From positions 25,845,444-25,909,443 of the forward strand of contig JAJKFL010000330.1 in the NCBI GenBank assembly GCA_021186555.1: 64,000 nt of DNA, in the 5' to 3' direction. The notes under the pieces are model-generated. The model searched no databases and had not been told where the DNA came from. It worked only from the letters and a program-made list of their open reading frames with translations. Below, one piece after another: positions 1-10,920 of this stretch. Positions within the stretch are counted from its first letter, which is position 1. Every line of letters starts with the position of its first letter. The position numbers and the translations under genes are program-made. The DNA is from Reticulitermes speratus (taxonomy: Eukaryota; Arthropoda; Insecta; Blattodea; Rhinotermitidae).

Positions 1-362
1 GTTGCACATAACAAACAGATTTATGATAATCTAAAAAGACAGGAAGCTGCTGCTACTCTAATAATAATAATCAAATAACTTTCCTCTATGTCATGCAACT
101 ATGAATTGTTTTCACTACCACCTTATAAAAGAAACTTGACTACCAGTACTTTACAATCCAATGCGAGAAAACAGGTATGGAAAATACTTGTGCATTTGCA
201 TGTGAAACTCATTACTGTATTCTTAACACAATACACCATAGTATCAAGACCAATGTCTGAACAGTTTGCTCTCACATATAGCTTTTCTGGCATTGTGGAC
301 CCTTCCTTTTTTCATTCTTTACTGTTACATTTCCAAACCCATGCCTTTTATTTTCTATTTAG

Positions 363-624
363 AGCACTGTCATGGCACTGCATTCTTTTAAGGAAAATAC
401 AGGTGAGAAAATTGTTCCTACTAAATGACTTGTATGTAATGTTGCAATATATTGTACTCTGTTGTTAGGTTCTGCGGATATTGTCTATTCTTCGCAGCTG
501 TAGTGCCCACTGGAAGCTGAGAGCGATTGCAGGACTGTGCTTCGCTGGACTAGTGTCATTAATAGTCTGGCTTGGCTTCAAGCTCGTTTACTCCCAACAG
601 GCAGCTGTCTCTCATAATCAGTAG
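363..624 (+). CDS. C-terminal exon pair of an unrecognised single-pass membrane protein (copy A)
   Basis: Two exons are supported by splice signals and a continuous frame: 363-402 (after ttctatttag, before gtgaga) and 469-624 (after ttgttag, ending in TAG at 622-624). Together they read ALSWHCILLRKIQ, then VLRILSILRSCSAHW. A hydrophobic stretch of about 20 residues (AIAGLCFAGLVSLIVWLGF) follows, then a short polar tail ending SHNQ. This looks like the end of a tail-anchored or type I membrane protein. I do not recognise the family. The upstream exons would lie left of the window or before 264; a candidate exon ending near 173 is not in phase. The same pair is conserved in copy B. Confidence 0.4.
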
Positions 625-807
625 TACGATATTGTTACCTAGTTGCATATTTATGCTTTGTGCTCGGGGCAGCAACGTGTAATCACATATAGTCAGACCT
701 GATATACGGCCTGCATTCCTAATATGCACTTGACTGCAAAAATAATTATAGTAAAACCCAACATAATACAGGTATTGGGGGACTCAGTTGAAGTACTAAC
801 ACTAATG

Positions 808-1496
808 TACAGGGTCATCGAAAAAGAATGCCGGGATTATAAAAACGTGTCACTCAAAAACTGTTGAACGTATCGAAATGATTCAAGTGTTAAGATGGTA
901 AGGAATGTCTTTAGTTTTTGTCTTACCTTAGTATGTTTCGATCTTGTGCCAAGTCCGCTGAATTATGTCTGGAGTTACCGTTGCGATCCTATCCCGTAGG
1001 TGCTGGAGATCCCCAATCTTTTCACCATACTCACAGTTCTTGACATATCCCCACAAAAGAAAAAGGTCCATCGGGATAAGATCAAGCTTCTGGGAGGCCA
1101 GGGAATTGGTCCGCCCCTCTCAATCTAGGCGTTGGGGAACTTCTCGTTCAAGGCTCCGCGCACAGGCAGGCTGAAATGGGGTGGTGCTCCGTCCTGCATG
1201 AAAATTACCCGGTTCCCAGTTTCTCTCTCCAAGTCTTCAATTTGTGGGAAAACATAAAGTTGAAGCAAGTCCAGGTAAATGTCTCCAGTAATGGTGCTCT
1301 CCATAAAAAAGAAAGGACCTACAACACGATCACAGAGCGCATCTCAAGCTCGCCTGCCACCCCCACCCATTAACTGAGCATGTCCAAAACTTACATTCAT
1401 TTGCCACATTTTAACACTTGAATCATTTCGACATGTTTAACAGTTTTTGAGTGATGGGTTTTTATAATCCCGGCATTCTTTTTCGATTACCCTGTA
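808..1496 (-). mobile_element. Tc1/mariner-superfamily element, internally deleted (copy A)
   Basis: Terminal inverted repeats of about 90 bases, starting tacagggt and ending accctgta, bound a 0.69-kb element. Between them the minus strand encodes the C-terminal part of a DDE transposase. It includes VIFMQDGAPPHF, with the second catalytic Asp, and further on a PRSLDLIPMDLFLWGYVK block typical of the third catalytic position. The N-terminal DNA-binding half and the first Asp are missing and there is an in-frame stop, so it cannot be autonomous. Short plus-strand open frames over this stretch are antisense shadows. Confidence 0.85.
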
Positions 1497-3640
1497 CACT
1501 GTTTTATGTGACACACATTTGTAAAAATTACAAAGTGGAATTTGCAAATGATACCTGGTACATTATGGAGCTCTAAACAAATGTGTAGCACATTACTCCC
1601 ATGTTTTGGTGCCTAGAGAGTATGGTGCCCACGGCAATTGACACTATAATGTTTGAGATTAAAATTACTGGTAAATTATAGACAATTATAGACACGGTGA
1701 AAATAGAATAAAGTTTACTCGTAAATTATTCCATAATGTGCTGGGTATTTGTTTTAATCAAAGTAGTGTGATGAGACTGAGTCCCATGGTACTGTAACAT
1801 CACATGGGTTGGTTGTACACCTTGGACAGTGGATGAGTATGAACAATGGATGTAATGATAAAATATTCTGCTGTCATCATTGACCTTCTAGACCATTTAT
1901 GTGATAAAACTGCATATTGTTTCAGTAAAATTTGTCAGGCAAGCTGTATTTCGAACACATAAACATCTACAAATGTTGCAAACACAAAAGGATGACTGTA
2001 TTATTATTGGAAATACATTGTTTGTATAGTGTATGTATTGTATTCAGCACATATTTTGTTTGTAGGCACAATTCTTTCTCATTTCTGACACGAATAGTCC
2101 TATAGGTCTTAACTCTTCTGGGATGTTGCGTGGTGCTGTTAGTAGTTTGTTACCACCTACGAACCAATGCGACACAACATCCCAGAACAGTGAAAACCAC
2201 AATGGCACTGTGGCAGAACCCCAAGTCTTACGGGACTATTGCTTCAGAGCTGAATCCCAGACTGCAGAGGACACAAAAAATTATACAAATGTTAAAAAAT
2301 ATTTCAGTTGACCTTTTTCAATGTGAGATTTGAAGTTCTCACAGTGGATAATGATTCCAGTTGTCTGTGATGTGACTGGCATCATACCTATATACCATTG
2401 TACGTCGTACTATATTCCAGAACACTGGAATACTGACCATCTTCCATGTTTTTTATTCCCATTTTCAGAAGTTCATTTTACAGTAGTTTTCACATTATAT
2501 GTTTGGACTTAGTGTCCCAAAATGACATGTTTCAGTTTAAACCAAGGTGTTTTTAGAGGGGTTGTATTGTATCATCTCTCACAGCTCTTCATAAATAACT
2601 CATCTGCAAGCACAAATGTTCCCCAAATGTTAAAATAATTGACAGCCTATGTTCTAACTTAGTACAGGTTTGTAATAACAAAATGGTTCACCGATCACAG
2701 AGTGAAGATATTTAAACTAGTGAACCTACTGTTGAAGATAAATGACATATCCACATGGCAACAAACAGTTAAAGTGACAATCACTTTTGTAGGGAGTTCA
2801 TGAAACACTAACACAAGAGATGTGATTGTGCACCATGGAACACTACTCATGACTCAAAGTTCGTTACTTTGCTCACAATACAACTATGACACTCCTATTC
2901 AAGATATAATGTACATCACTTAATGCCGCCTTCCTCTGCTACTGAAGTATATTAAATAAGTAATAGTAATTAGTAAATGATCTGTGAACTTTTCCTTTAA
3001 CTATATTAATATTACCTTATAGGATATTTACGTACTGGCGCCTAACAGAAGTCGCAAGTGAGTGGTTGTTTGTGTGGGTGTGTGGTGACAATTCGGATAT
3101 CAGATAGTTCGAGCTTTTATCGTGTCCTGCTTTGGCCAGTGAATGATGCCAGTTAATATGGCTGCTGTATGCAGTGACACCTTTTGTGTCAGATACAGTA
3201 CAAACCTATACCAGTTTATGATCAGTTGTACTGAAATTATTAGTTGATTTGGTGACCAAAATAGTATAAAGTTTTAATACAAGTTTCTACGTAAATATGG
3301 CGGGTAATAACATGTTTTAACAAACAATATCCAGAAAATTGTGGAACATGACAGGGAATTTAAAAGTCATTTCAAAATCCAGTAATATAAATTTTACAGC
3401 AGCCTCACATAGAAGCAGACACCATTCACTGTTACACCCCCTCGCCACGATGAGGCACAGGACCTGGAGGGGGATATGTAACCCTGCGTCATGCACAGGA
3501 TTTCATATCCACATCCGAGACACTAGTCCAGATAGGGATGTGATGCTATCTGGAATTCGTGTTTTTGAGCGAAAGTAATGTCATAGTGCCGGCACACAGA
3601 ATTACTTACAAGAACTCTAAGTAATTACTACAAAATATGT
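1497..3640. other. Unannotated part of block A
   Basis: No gene could be supported here. Short open frames at 2123-2512 and 3339-3578 are present in copy B as well, but nothing marks them as coding. The start context of the second differs between the copies. The stretch at 3420-3560 is richer in G+C than its surroundings and contains a block of short His/Arg-rich codons of unknown meaning. The matching B stretch is 15654-17790. Confidence 0.5.
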
Positions 3641-3644
3641 CGTG

Positions 3645-4260
3645 ATGTTACTAACTTACTACTTACTACCTAACTTACTAATAACTTACACTATTATTTA
3701 CTACCTAACTTACTTAATAACTTACATACTAACTTATTTACTAAGTTATTATTAATTACTAACTATTACTTAACGTTACTATTAACTTACTACTAACTTA
3801 TATACTACTAGGTAATTACTACTATACTAACTTATTATTTACTAACTTATTTAATAACTTACTACTAACTTATTACTATACTTATTATTACAACTTATTA
3901 CTAACTTACTTATTAACTTACTACTTACTTATTACTAACTTACTTAGTTACTAACTTACTTAGTTACTAACTTATTTACTAACTAACTATTATATTATTA
4001 AACTTACCTACTAACTTAGTTAACTACACCTAACTTATTTACTAACTTACTGATACTCCTAATTACTATATTAACTTACTAACTTATTTACTACTTATAA
4101 CTAACTTACTTATTAACTACAACTTATTTACTAACTTTGACTGTTACTTATACTACTACTTACTAACGTATTTACTAAGTCTTACTAACTTATTCACTAA
4201 CTTCTACTTATGAACAATAACTATTACTTTTATTATTTTACTTATACTTACTAACTATAT
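3645..4260. repeat. ACTTACT/ACTTATTT tandem array (copy A)
   Basis: About 600 bases of imperfect 8- to 12-base units built from acttactaacttatttacta. Read on the minus strand, the array is a run of (A)GTAAGT units, which match the 5' splice-site consensus. It lies downstream of the last exon of minus-strand gene A. Unit order and length differ from the copy B array although the flanks are nearly identical, as expected of a fast-changing repeat. Confidence 0.9.
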
Positions 4261-4590
4261 TAGCGGTAACCTTAGCTGGACTATTTTCTAACTATTTGTG
4301 AATTCTATACTTGTGCCTAAAGCATGTGTGGCAATGCGACGTTTTCTGTTCCAACACTACAGAGTACTATCTCGTTTACATGCTGTCTAACATATATTGA
4401 ACCATGAACAGAGATAAGAATGCATGTGATTTTAAAGAATGCAACAGTGTTAGTGCTGGACTTATGACCTGGGCATCCATTGGGTGACTTGTAATGTCCT
4501 GTTAACATATATTGACAGTAGTACTATTGCTGTGTGATTCAACTAGGTGATTTAGTGGGGCACTAAGTACTGACTTGCTAACCTAAAATA

Positions 4591-7500
4591 CTACTTACCT
4601 AATGGAGAGAAGTGCATCAGTACACTAGCAGCAACAAGAGTCAACTCCACCCTGCAATATAAGACAAATCACCTTTAATATTACACCCAAAACACACCAC
4701 ACTTTTGACATGGTTTCCTTAGACATAAGCAATACAATTATATGACAAGGAGTTTCTGCAGAAATGAAATCCTACCTCGCTACTGCTCATATTTCTAGGT
4801 CTGCATTGTCTTAGATATTTACATTATCATTTTATTTTACTTCTGTGATCAAATTATTCAGTGCATTATGTGTCAGACATAACCTCAGTTTCACACAGTT
4901 ACCATGTCAGTAACTTTGTCTGACAAACATCATGCATGTGTGCAATTGTGCATAAACATACACGTTTACAAGACCTAAGATTACAGACAAGCAATAAACC
5001 CTACTCAAATATCAGTCTGTGCATTAACTTACCATGACGAGGAAGACCTTCTGCCACGCTGAAGATGCTGGCTTGTGTTCAGGTTCATAGCTGAAACAAA
5101 AAATAACAGAACAAAAATGTTAGTCTGTTATTCTGATTTACAGTATTACAGTTATAAGGTTAAACTAACTCTCTGAAACACAGAACTTGTTGACAAGCCG
5201 ACAGTCATTCACCTGTTCCACAATTTTCCCACATTTTATGGAACCCAAACACTCGTTATCCTGTTACATATTTTCATAACCTTAGTGTTTGCTTTGTTGA
5301 TCCTAAGTTTGTATTTGCTTAAAACTTTTTCTAGTATCTGTAACATATTATTCATATCTTTCTCTGAATCCGCAAGGATCGCAATGTCATCTGCAAATCG
5401 TATACTATGTATCTGCTTCCCATTTATGTGGATACCTTTTGTCTTCTGTTTCATCATAGTAATTGCTTCTTTATTTCCATTTATCTCAATTATCGTGTTT
5501 TGGGACCTATATAGGGCCAAAATCAGTCGTCTATCCTTCCAGTCTAAACCCACTTCCTTCAATGTACAGTCCTGCTAATGAACATAATCTTGATCAGTCT
5601 ATAAAAACATTTTCTGTGATTTATGTACAGTCCTGCTAATGAACATAAATCACAGAAAATGTTTTTATAGACTGATCAAGTGATTTAGAATTCCATTTCT
5701 ACGGTTCGTTATTCCAGAACTGCCAGTTTCTGCAAACTGAGCCAGATAAGGCCTGCAACTTGCCGATGTACAGTGGGCATTTCTGTGGTTACCTCAACAC
5801 AGTGTGAACAACTGAGTGGAAACACAAATATCGTCTTGAAATAAGAGCGTGTCAAAATAACCGCACTTGATAACCTACATTGATTTTATATGTTGTAACT
5901 TACCTGTTCTCTGTTTGGACGAAAGCGTCGCCACTGAGGTTCTCTTCAACCTGAGTGCCGGCATCGCAACTCAGGTTAAAGTCCTGTGACTCAACCTGAG
6001 TGCTGGCATCGCAACTCAGGTTAAAGTCCTGTGACTCAACCTGAGTGCTGCCATCGCAACTCAGGTTAAAGTCCTGTGACTCAACCTGAGTGCTGGCATC
6101 GCAACTCTGGTTAAGAAAGTCCTGTGACTCAATCCAAATTCTGACATCGCAACTGAAGACGTGTGATCCAACCCGAGTGCTGCTGGAACTGCCACTCAGG
6201 GTTTGTGTAGACCAATGCTGTAACATTGATCACATCATGTGTAAGTTTGTGCCTTTATCAGTGGCAATGTTTGAATATTAATGTTATGTAATTATTCTAA
6301 TTATTACTTTATATTTCTATTTCATTGCATCCCTTTCCGTTCAATAACACGATGTTGTAGCTAAGTCCGGAATTGTTAGCTCTCCCTCTTAATAGTACAT
6401 CCATTCTACCAGTTTAAAGCCGAAAAAATATCTCAGGCCCAGACGCAATTCGCTTAAAAGCACATATTTTCTCCGCATTGAAAACCGCTTGCTACCGTCT
6501 AACATTATTCTAATGTACACCAGAATTCCGTCTGGTCATTCGGCCCCTAAACAATACTTCAAACTTTTACCATGCTTAGAAACGTTTAAGCAGTCGCCTA
6601 TTTAAGCCATCGTGAAATATAAATACTTTACTCCTCAAATATAATGAGTTTAATAATGTTAATTGTATATATCTGACCAATTAAAGGGGATAGTTCATTG
6701 ATATTTGTGTAAAACTGAGGTCTGAATTTAGAGTTCGTACCGCGCTGTAATTGTAATTTTTATTTATCCTGTTGATCAAAATACATTGATATAGGACATG
6801 TCAATATAAAAATACACATTATTAAAATAAAATAGTTCAATATAACACAAAATGTTTTCCTTAGGTTTTCCTAATATTACATTTTTTATCATTCCTGCCA
6901 CAAAAAACATTCTAATCATACGTTACAAGAACTCACATTAACTGAAACACTGTGAATGTTTTACAGTTTAAGTATTTATATTTATTTATAAGTTCCAGAA
7001 TTCAATAAGTGTATATAGAACACGTCACAAACTCAAGTATAAAAGCATAAATAAAGTTTTCAACTTGGTTTGATCACAATTGCGTTGAAGTACCTGATTT
7101 TGATTATCACTTAAGGGCTCAAATCTATTCTTGGTTAGCTGAATATATGATGTATGTTGCTTGAGATCGTTTAAGATTCTCTTCGATTGATTTGTTTTAG
7201 GTTTATTACGCCGTATTTCTTTCCATTCACTAACATTTGCATTTGTGTTGTGCTGTTTTAAGTCGGATTTGTTATCTACACAGTTTGATAGGTTAACTGC
7301 ATTCACAGTCTCTAGGTTTGGTTTTAATTTCATCCTGCAATATCTTCACCATTAATTGAGCAGATTTCAGTTCATTTAAAATCACTTTTAGATCATTCTT
7401 CATTTTAAAACACTTTTCACGCGAATTTACATCGTTCTCACCGTTATTTTGATCCAAGTAACGAGTGCTAATATTCAGCAAAACATCATCCGACGCCATC

Positions 7501-7664
7501 TTGTACAGCGGCTTGTCACGCAGCCAGTAACATATAAGAGACGTTCGACACAGCTGTGTTCATATGCAGTTTATCATATAGTCAATAATTTTATAGGTAT
7601 CACATCTATATTTGGTACTTACCTCTCTCCTCTTCCAAAATCTTAATTTCTTTAAGAAGCCCAT
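4591..7664 (-). CDS. Repeat-containing single-pass membrane protein, gene A (frameshifted last exon)
   Basis: Four exons on the minus strand: 7623-7664 (MGFLKKLRFWKRRE), 5904-6217, 5033-5090 and 4591-4651. All joins have GT-AG sites and agree in phase. Exon 2 opens HWSTQTL and carries a tandem 15-residue unit, SCDASTQVESQDFNL, three times with degenerate ends. Exon 3 gives YEPEHKPASSAWQKVFLVM. Exon 4 should complete a membrane segment but is two bases shorter than in gene B; it reads GGVDSCCC and stops, so gene A lacks a normal anchor. Exon 2 could also end by reading through into a stop (AGG TAA) if unspliced. I do not recognise a domain. It is probably a lineage-restricted family and gene A may be a pseudogene. 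Intron 1 carries a LINE fragment. Confidence 0.55.
5266..5562 (-). mobile_element. Non-LTR retrotransposon reverse-transcriptase fragment (copy A)
   Basis: The minus strand encodes part of a LINE reverse transcriptase: an IHINGKQIHSIRFADDIAIL block with the catalytic FADD motif, followed by a helix-rich stretch. In copy A the frame is cut after TKVMKIC and joined to unrelated bases by a 1035-base deletion relative to copy B. It lies in intron 2 of gene A. The overlapping plus-strand open frame is antisense. Confidence 0.85.
5586..5683. repeat. Perfect hairpin with 35-base arms (copy A)
   Basis: Arms cttgatcagtctataaaaac... and its exact complement flank a spacer, tgtacagtcctgctaatgaa..., that also occurs once just before the left arm. 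Copy B has the same structure at about 20852-20949. It directly adjoins the reverse-transcriptase fragment. It looks like a template-switch or snap-back product rather than a typical MITE, because the spacer repeats the flank. Confidence 0.9.
5940..6120 (-). repeat. 45-bp coding tandem repeat in exon 2 of gene A
   Basis: Units of 45 bases (caacctgagtgctggcatcg and so on, plus-strand reading) repeat three times in full with degenerate outer units. Each encodes the 15-residue SCDxSTQVESQDFNL unit. The same array is at 21206-21386 in gene B. Unit number is equal in the two genes. Confidence 0.92.
6760..7533 (-). mobile_element. LINE fragment with ORF1 start and 3' tail, in intron 1 of gene A
   Basis: On the minus strand, 7499 down to about 7030 reads as a LINE ORF1 N-terminus: MASDDVLLN start, a coiled-coil stretch (VILNELKSAQLMVKILQDEI), then EWKEIRRNKP and NRFEPLSDN, with one frame break near 7320. 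At 6765-6800 the minus strand carries the 3' tail atcaatgtattttgatcaac + aggataaataaa, shared with the plus-strand copy ending near 23920. The middle of the element is missing. Copy B retains only 21944-22168. Confidence 0.75.
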
Positions 7665-7811
7665 GCTGTGTTCTTCTTTTCTTTTCACAAATGGCACTTC
7701 CAACGCTTTCTTCTTTTCAATAACTTCTGAAACTTTCTCAGCGCAAAAAAACGCGTCTGGTATGCTTGCAGTTCTAAAGCACACCAGAAGGAGTACTGCA
7801 ACGCTTCCCAC

Positions 7812-7900
7812 CTTATAGCAGTGGGTTGAAGACTCGCGCAGATGCGCGCGACTCTCGATGCGCGCGCATCTAGTGTTGCGTCATGATGTTCATGACGTAA
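7812..7900 (-). promoter_or_regulatory. Candidate promoter of gene A
   Basis: Minus-strand TATA-like TATAAGG (7812-7818) lies about 150 bases upstream of the gene A start codon. A TGACGTAA-like CRE site follows at 7893-7900, and CG-rich palindromes (gatgcgcgcgcatc and a partner) sit between at 7838-7872. Gene B has the same order of elements, which supports the assignment. Confidence 0.4.
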
Positions 7901-9760
7901 TAAGTAAAACTACATTATATTCTTTTCACACTGTTATCACCGTGCATTTCTATGAATCAAATTAATTAAATAGACCAACAAATGCACTATTTAACTACTT
8001 TAATGTGCATACTTAGGCGAATCAAAATTCGTGGCATGAATTCAGAAGAATCGGTAGATGTCACCTCAATACCATGTTGCAGATATACCAAATGCGGGAG
8101 ATTCGCTTAATCTAGGGAATTTAAATCTTAGCTTAGTGAACAAATGTATTTCCGATTTGGAACTTTGTCACTGTTCTACATTTGTGTGTGCGCCAAGTGT
8201 ATCTTCCATTCAGGGCCTTTACAGCGTAATGTTACTTATTTAGTAAGCTTTAAGCTGACGAAAAGAGATGTTCGTGTATCTCGTTAGCGACTTTCCTGAC
8301 GACGTGTTGGCAACCATTACGCAGCCAGCGTCACCCAGTTTTGGACGAGACTTCAATCAATATTTAAAACCGACGTGTGTCGGAAGTTGTGACGGGGATG
8401 GTTATAACGAAATTACGTAAATCGATTGACAAATAAATATAAACATTGTGGGTTAATTGGAATTATGTTTATGTGACGTGTTGGTGGAACGAAAATTGTC
8501 TTTGAAACCAGGTAGTCTAACTGCGTGCGGCGCCATATATTTACGTGTTAATATTTTTATTGTATTAATATTATGTGTCACTGAAGGCTCCACGGGCCAT
8601 TTAGGAAATGGTTAAAGGCGGAAACACACTACTCTCACGTCACGTGAGCTCATGTGTTGTCACGGCACCTGACGTCACGTCAATACCATGTTGCAGTGAT
8701 ACCAAATGCGGGAGATTGAGGATGAGAGTGGAGGAGGTAGGAGTGATATTAAGAATATGAATGTACAGCATATAGAGTTTGGACCTCACAGGGAACAATG
8801 TGTGCTTCGATTAAGAAGACATATAAATAGGTGCTTTTAGGCTTGATCGCGTAGGATGACAGACGCGGATATATGCGTCATCACGAATGTACGTCCGTGT
8901 GTACGCATGTATTCATCTCCCACTGGACGGATTTTCTTGAAATTTGATATAAGGGACTTTTATAAAAAAAAATATATGTCGAGGAAGTCCAAATTTGGTT
9001 AAATTCCGAGTAAAACATTGGCCACCTTGCATGAAGACATAAATACGTCTATGTTGTTCACACCAATACAAAATAACTTGTACCACAACAGCAAACAATT
9101 TTTGCGTTTTCATGGCAACATTCAACAGTTTTATATTGTTTATACCGACGTGTAGATCAACAATACAGACGGAACTCACTGGTTCGTTTCCATGGTGACA
9201 ATATTTACGCGAACGAGAAACAATGTTCCTCTATACGCACATTGCTTATCTGTTTAGCCTTCAGCACGTTAATATGCCTCATTTCCCGTCTATGCTAAAT
9301 AGCAGATACCAGACCGCTGTTAACATGAACAAGAGAGGCAATGTACGTATAACGTAACATTGAGGCGCCTTTGTGTAACAATTGTTGCCGTGGAAAAGCA
9401 ATAAGTAGTACATATTCTGAGACTGTGTCTGTAGTCTTAGGCAAGATGGCGGAGTTTATGCAGACTGAGTGTATTGAGTCCGGACTTTTAGCATGTTTAC
9501 ATATACCCTAATAATTTGTTCAAAGTTTTAATAACGTCCTATTTCTACTTTTTGAACAAGGCTAGTTTGCAGTGACTGTTGACAATGGATATATACCGGA
9601 GAGGGAAAGATATAATAGGAATTAGGAGCACATTAAATTTGGAAAATGTTCCCTACCATTCAGTTCAGAATCATTTGCTATCTAAAGCATAAAGGGGAAA
9701 ATATACAAAACCATAATCTGTATGACTGAGAAACTTGCTCTGTTACCTAAACAGTGCCAA
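7900..9760. other. Intergenic stretch upstream of gene A
   Basis: No gene could be supported. It contains a 41-base direct repeat (8062-8103 and 8676-8716, tcaataccatgttgcag core) and several CRE-like gacgtcacg sites around 8630-8680. Nothing else stood out. Confidence 0.4.
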
Positions 9761-9769
9761 TAAAGACAT

Positions 9770-10310
9770 TTGGGCCTAAGGTTAAGTAATAGAAGGCATG
9801 ATGAGATGCTTTGTGATTTGTATGCCTCACCAAATACAATTGAGGTTACGAATTCGCGAAGGATTAGATGGGAAAGGCATGTGGCACACCTGGCTGAGAA
9901 AAGAAATGCATATAGGGTTTTGGTGGAGAATCTTCAAGGAAAACCATTGCTTCAAAGACGTAGGTGTAACTGTGAGGAAAATATTGAAACTTGTCTTAAA
10001 AGAGACAGGATTGGGTGATGTGGACTGCTTCTTGTTTTGTATGGGTGTGAAACTTGGTCTGTCACGTTAAGGAAAGGATATAGACTGAGAGTGCTGGGAA
10101 ACAGGCTGCTGGGAATATATCTGGGCCTTAGAGGTAGGATGTAACAGGATACTGGAAAAACTTTAATTGAGGGACTTCATAAAATAAAATCCCTGTCAAA
10201 TAACATTAGAATTATAAAATAAAGGAAGATTAGATTGACAGGGCACATGGCAAGCATGGAAGAGAACAGGAAGATTAGCTAGGTCTTGCGAACACAGAAA
10301 TAAATTTCGG
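9770..10310 (+). mobile_element. Two overlapping decayed LINE 3'-end pieces
   Basis: 9770-10015 reads RIRWERHVAHLAEKRNAYRV and VENLQGKPLLQRRR, the C-terminal tail of a non-LTR retrotransposon protein. 10021-10310 then restarts further upstream in the same protein (a GCETWS-like start, then LTGHMASMEENR) with many stops. The order shows two separate insertions or an internal duplication. Both are dead. Confidence 0.7.
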
Positions 10311-10498
10311 GTTTCATAAAATGAGGGAAATTTCGTGTACATGTGAGTAACTTAACTTTCCAAGGACTCTGCTTATGTAGTTGGTTGACAAGCAATTACA
10401 ATAACCACAACAGTAACGATTATAATGATATTGACAATCTGATTATCAGTACCATACTTATGACGCATGGAATATTAGGCAGGAGAGATTTGTAAAGG

Positions 10499-10920
10499 TT
10501 ACATAAAATCTTGATCCGACAAATGTGCACTCTTTATTATCTGCTATTTAATAGAGCTTATATTAAAAATAGTCCAACATGTTTCGAACTATGTTACAGT
10601 TCATCTTCAGGGACTCAATTGTTTATTACACCAGCTATAGACGTATGGTACTCATTAAAATATATAAGTTAGTTAGATAAAATGTCGCAAACTGTGTTGA
10701 GTTTTTGGTCACTGTATCTGCTGCTTCGTGTTCACCATTTGTTTGTTAGTGTTAATGGTGAACACGAAGCTGCATGTACAGTGACCACAAACTGAACACA
10801 GTTAGCGACATTTTATCTAACTAACTTATTTTATTATTATTATTATTATATTTATATTTATAACATATTAAATAACAGATAATAAAGAGTGTACATTTGT
10901 CGGATCACGATTTTATGTAA
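10499..10920. mobile_element. Nested-palindrome foldback element
   Basis: Outer inverted repeats of about 50 bases (ttacataaaatc ... gcactctttattatctg) bound a 0.42-kb unit. Inside it, a second, longer inverted repeat (about 75-base arms, 10666-10740 and 10754-10828) has only a 13-base loop. No coding capacity. This is the form of a non-autonomous DNA transposon (foldback/MITE). Confidence 0.85.

Larger units (their letters stand above)
264..7533. repeat. Duplicated block, copy A (partner 14421-22168)
   Basis: Sequence from 264 to 7533 recurs nearly identically at 14421-22168, in the same orientation. Both copies contain the plus-strand tail exons, the Tc1/mariner-type element, the ACTTACT array, exons 2-4 of the minus-strand repeat-protein gene and LINE pieces. 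The offset is 14157 at the left edge, about 14230 near 5 kb and 15266 after 5266. Copy A lacks 1035 bases present in B (19497-20531) and has 633 bases (6678-7310) that B lacks. Around 4260-4470 the two copies are not homologous. Similarity stops abruptly about 90 bases downstream of exon 1 of gene A. Confidence 0.93.

Noticed and set aside
965..1373. Plus-strand open frames of 65-69 codons, identical in both blocks
   Set aside because: They are antisense to the transposase remnant between the inverted repeats.
3339..3578. Plus-strand open frame of 79 codons, conserved in copy B
   Set aside because: Conservation is explained by the block duplication, and the upstream start differs between copies; nothing else supports coding.
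3645..4260. Array as CRISPR or telomeric repeat
   Set aside because: Units are short, variable and have no unique spacers; the unit is not TTAGG, the insect telomere repeat.
5285..5578. Plus-strand hydrophobic open frame (also 20560-20844)
   Set aside because: Exact antisense of the LINE reverse-transcriptase fragment; the hydrophobicity comes from reading the opposite strand.
7653..7664. N-myristoylation of the MGF start
   Set aside because: Aromatic residues at positions 3-4 and no Ser/Thr at position 6 do not fit the usual acceptor pattern.
7560..7811. Longer reading of gene A starting with a signal-peptide-like stretch before MGFLKKL
   Set aside because: The apparent first codon is GTG, it overlaps the TATA-like box, and gene B has an in-frame stop upstream of the equivalent ATG.
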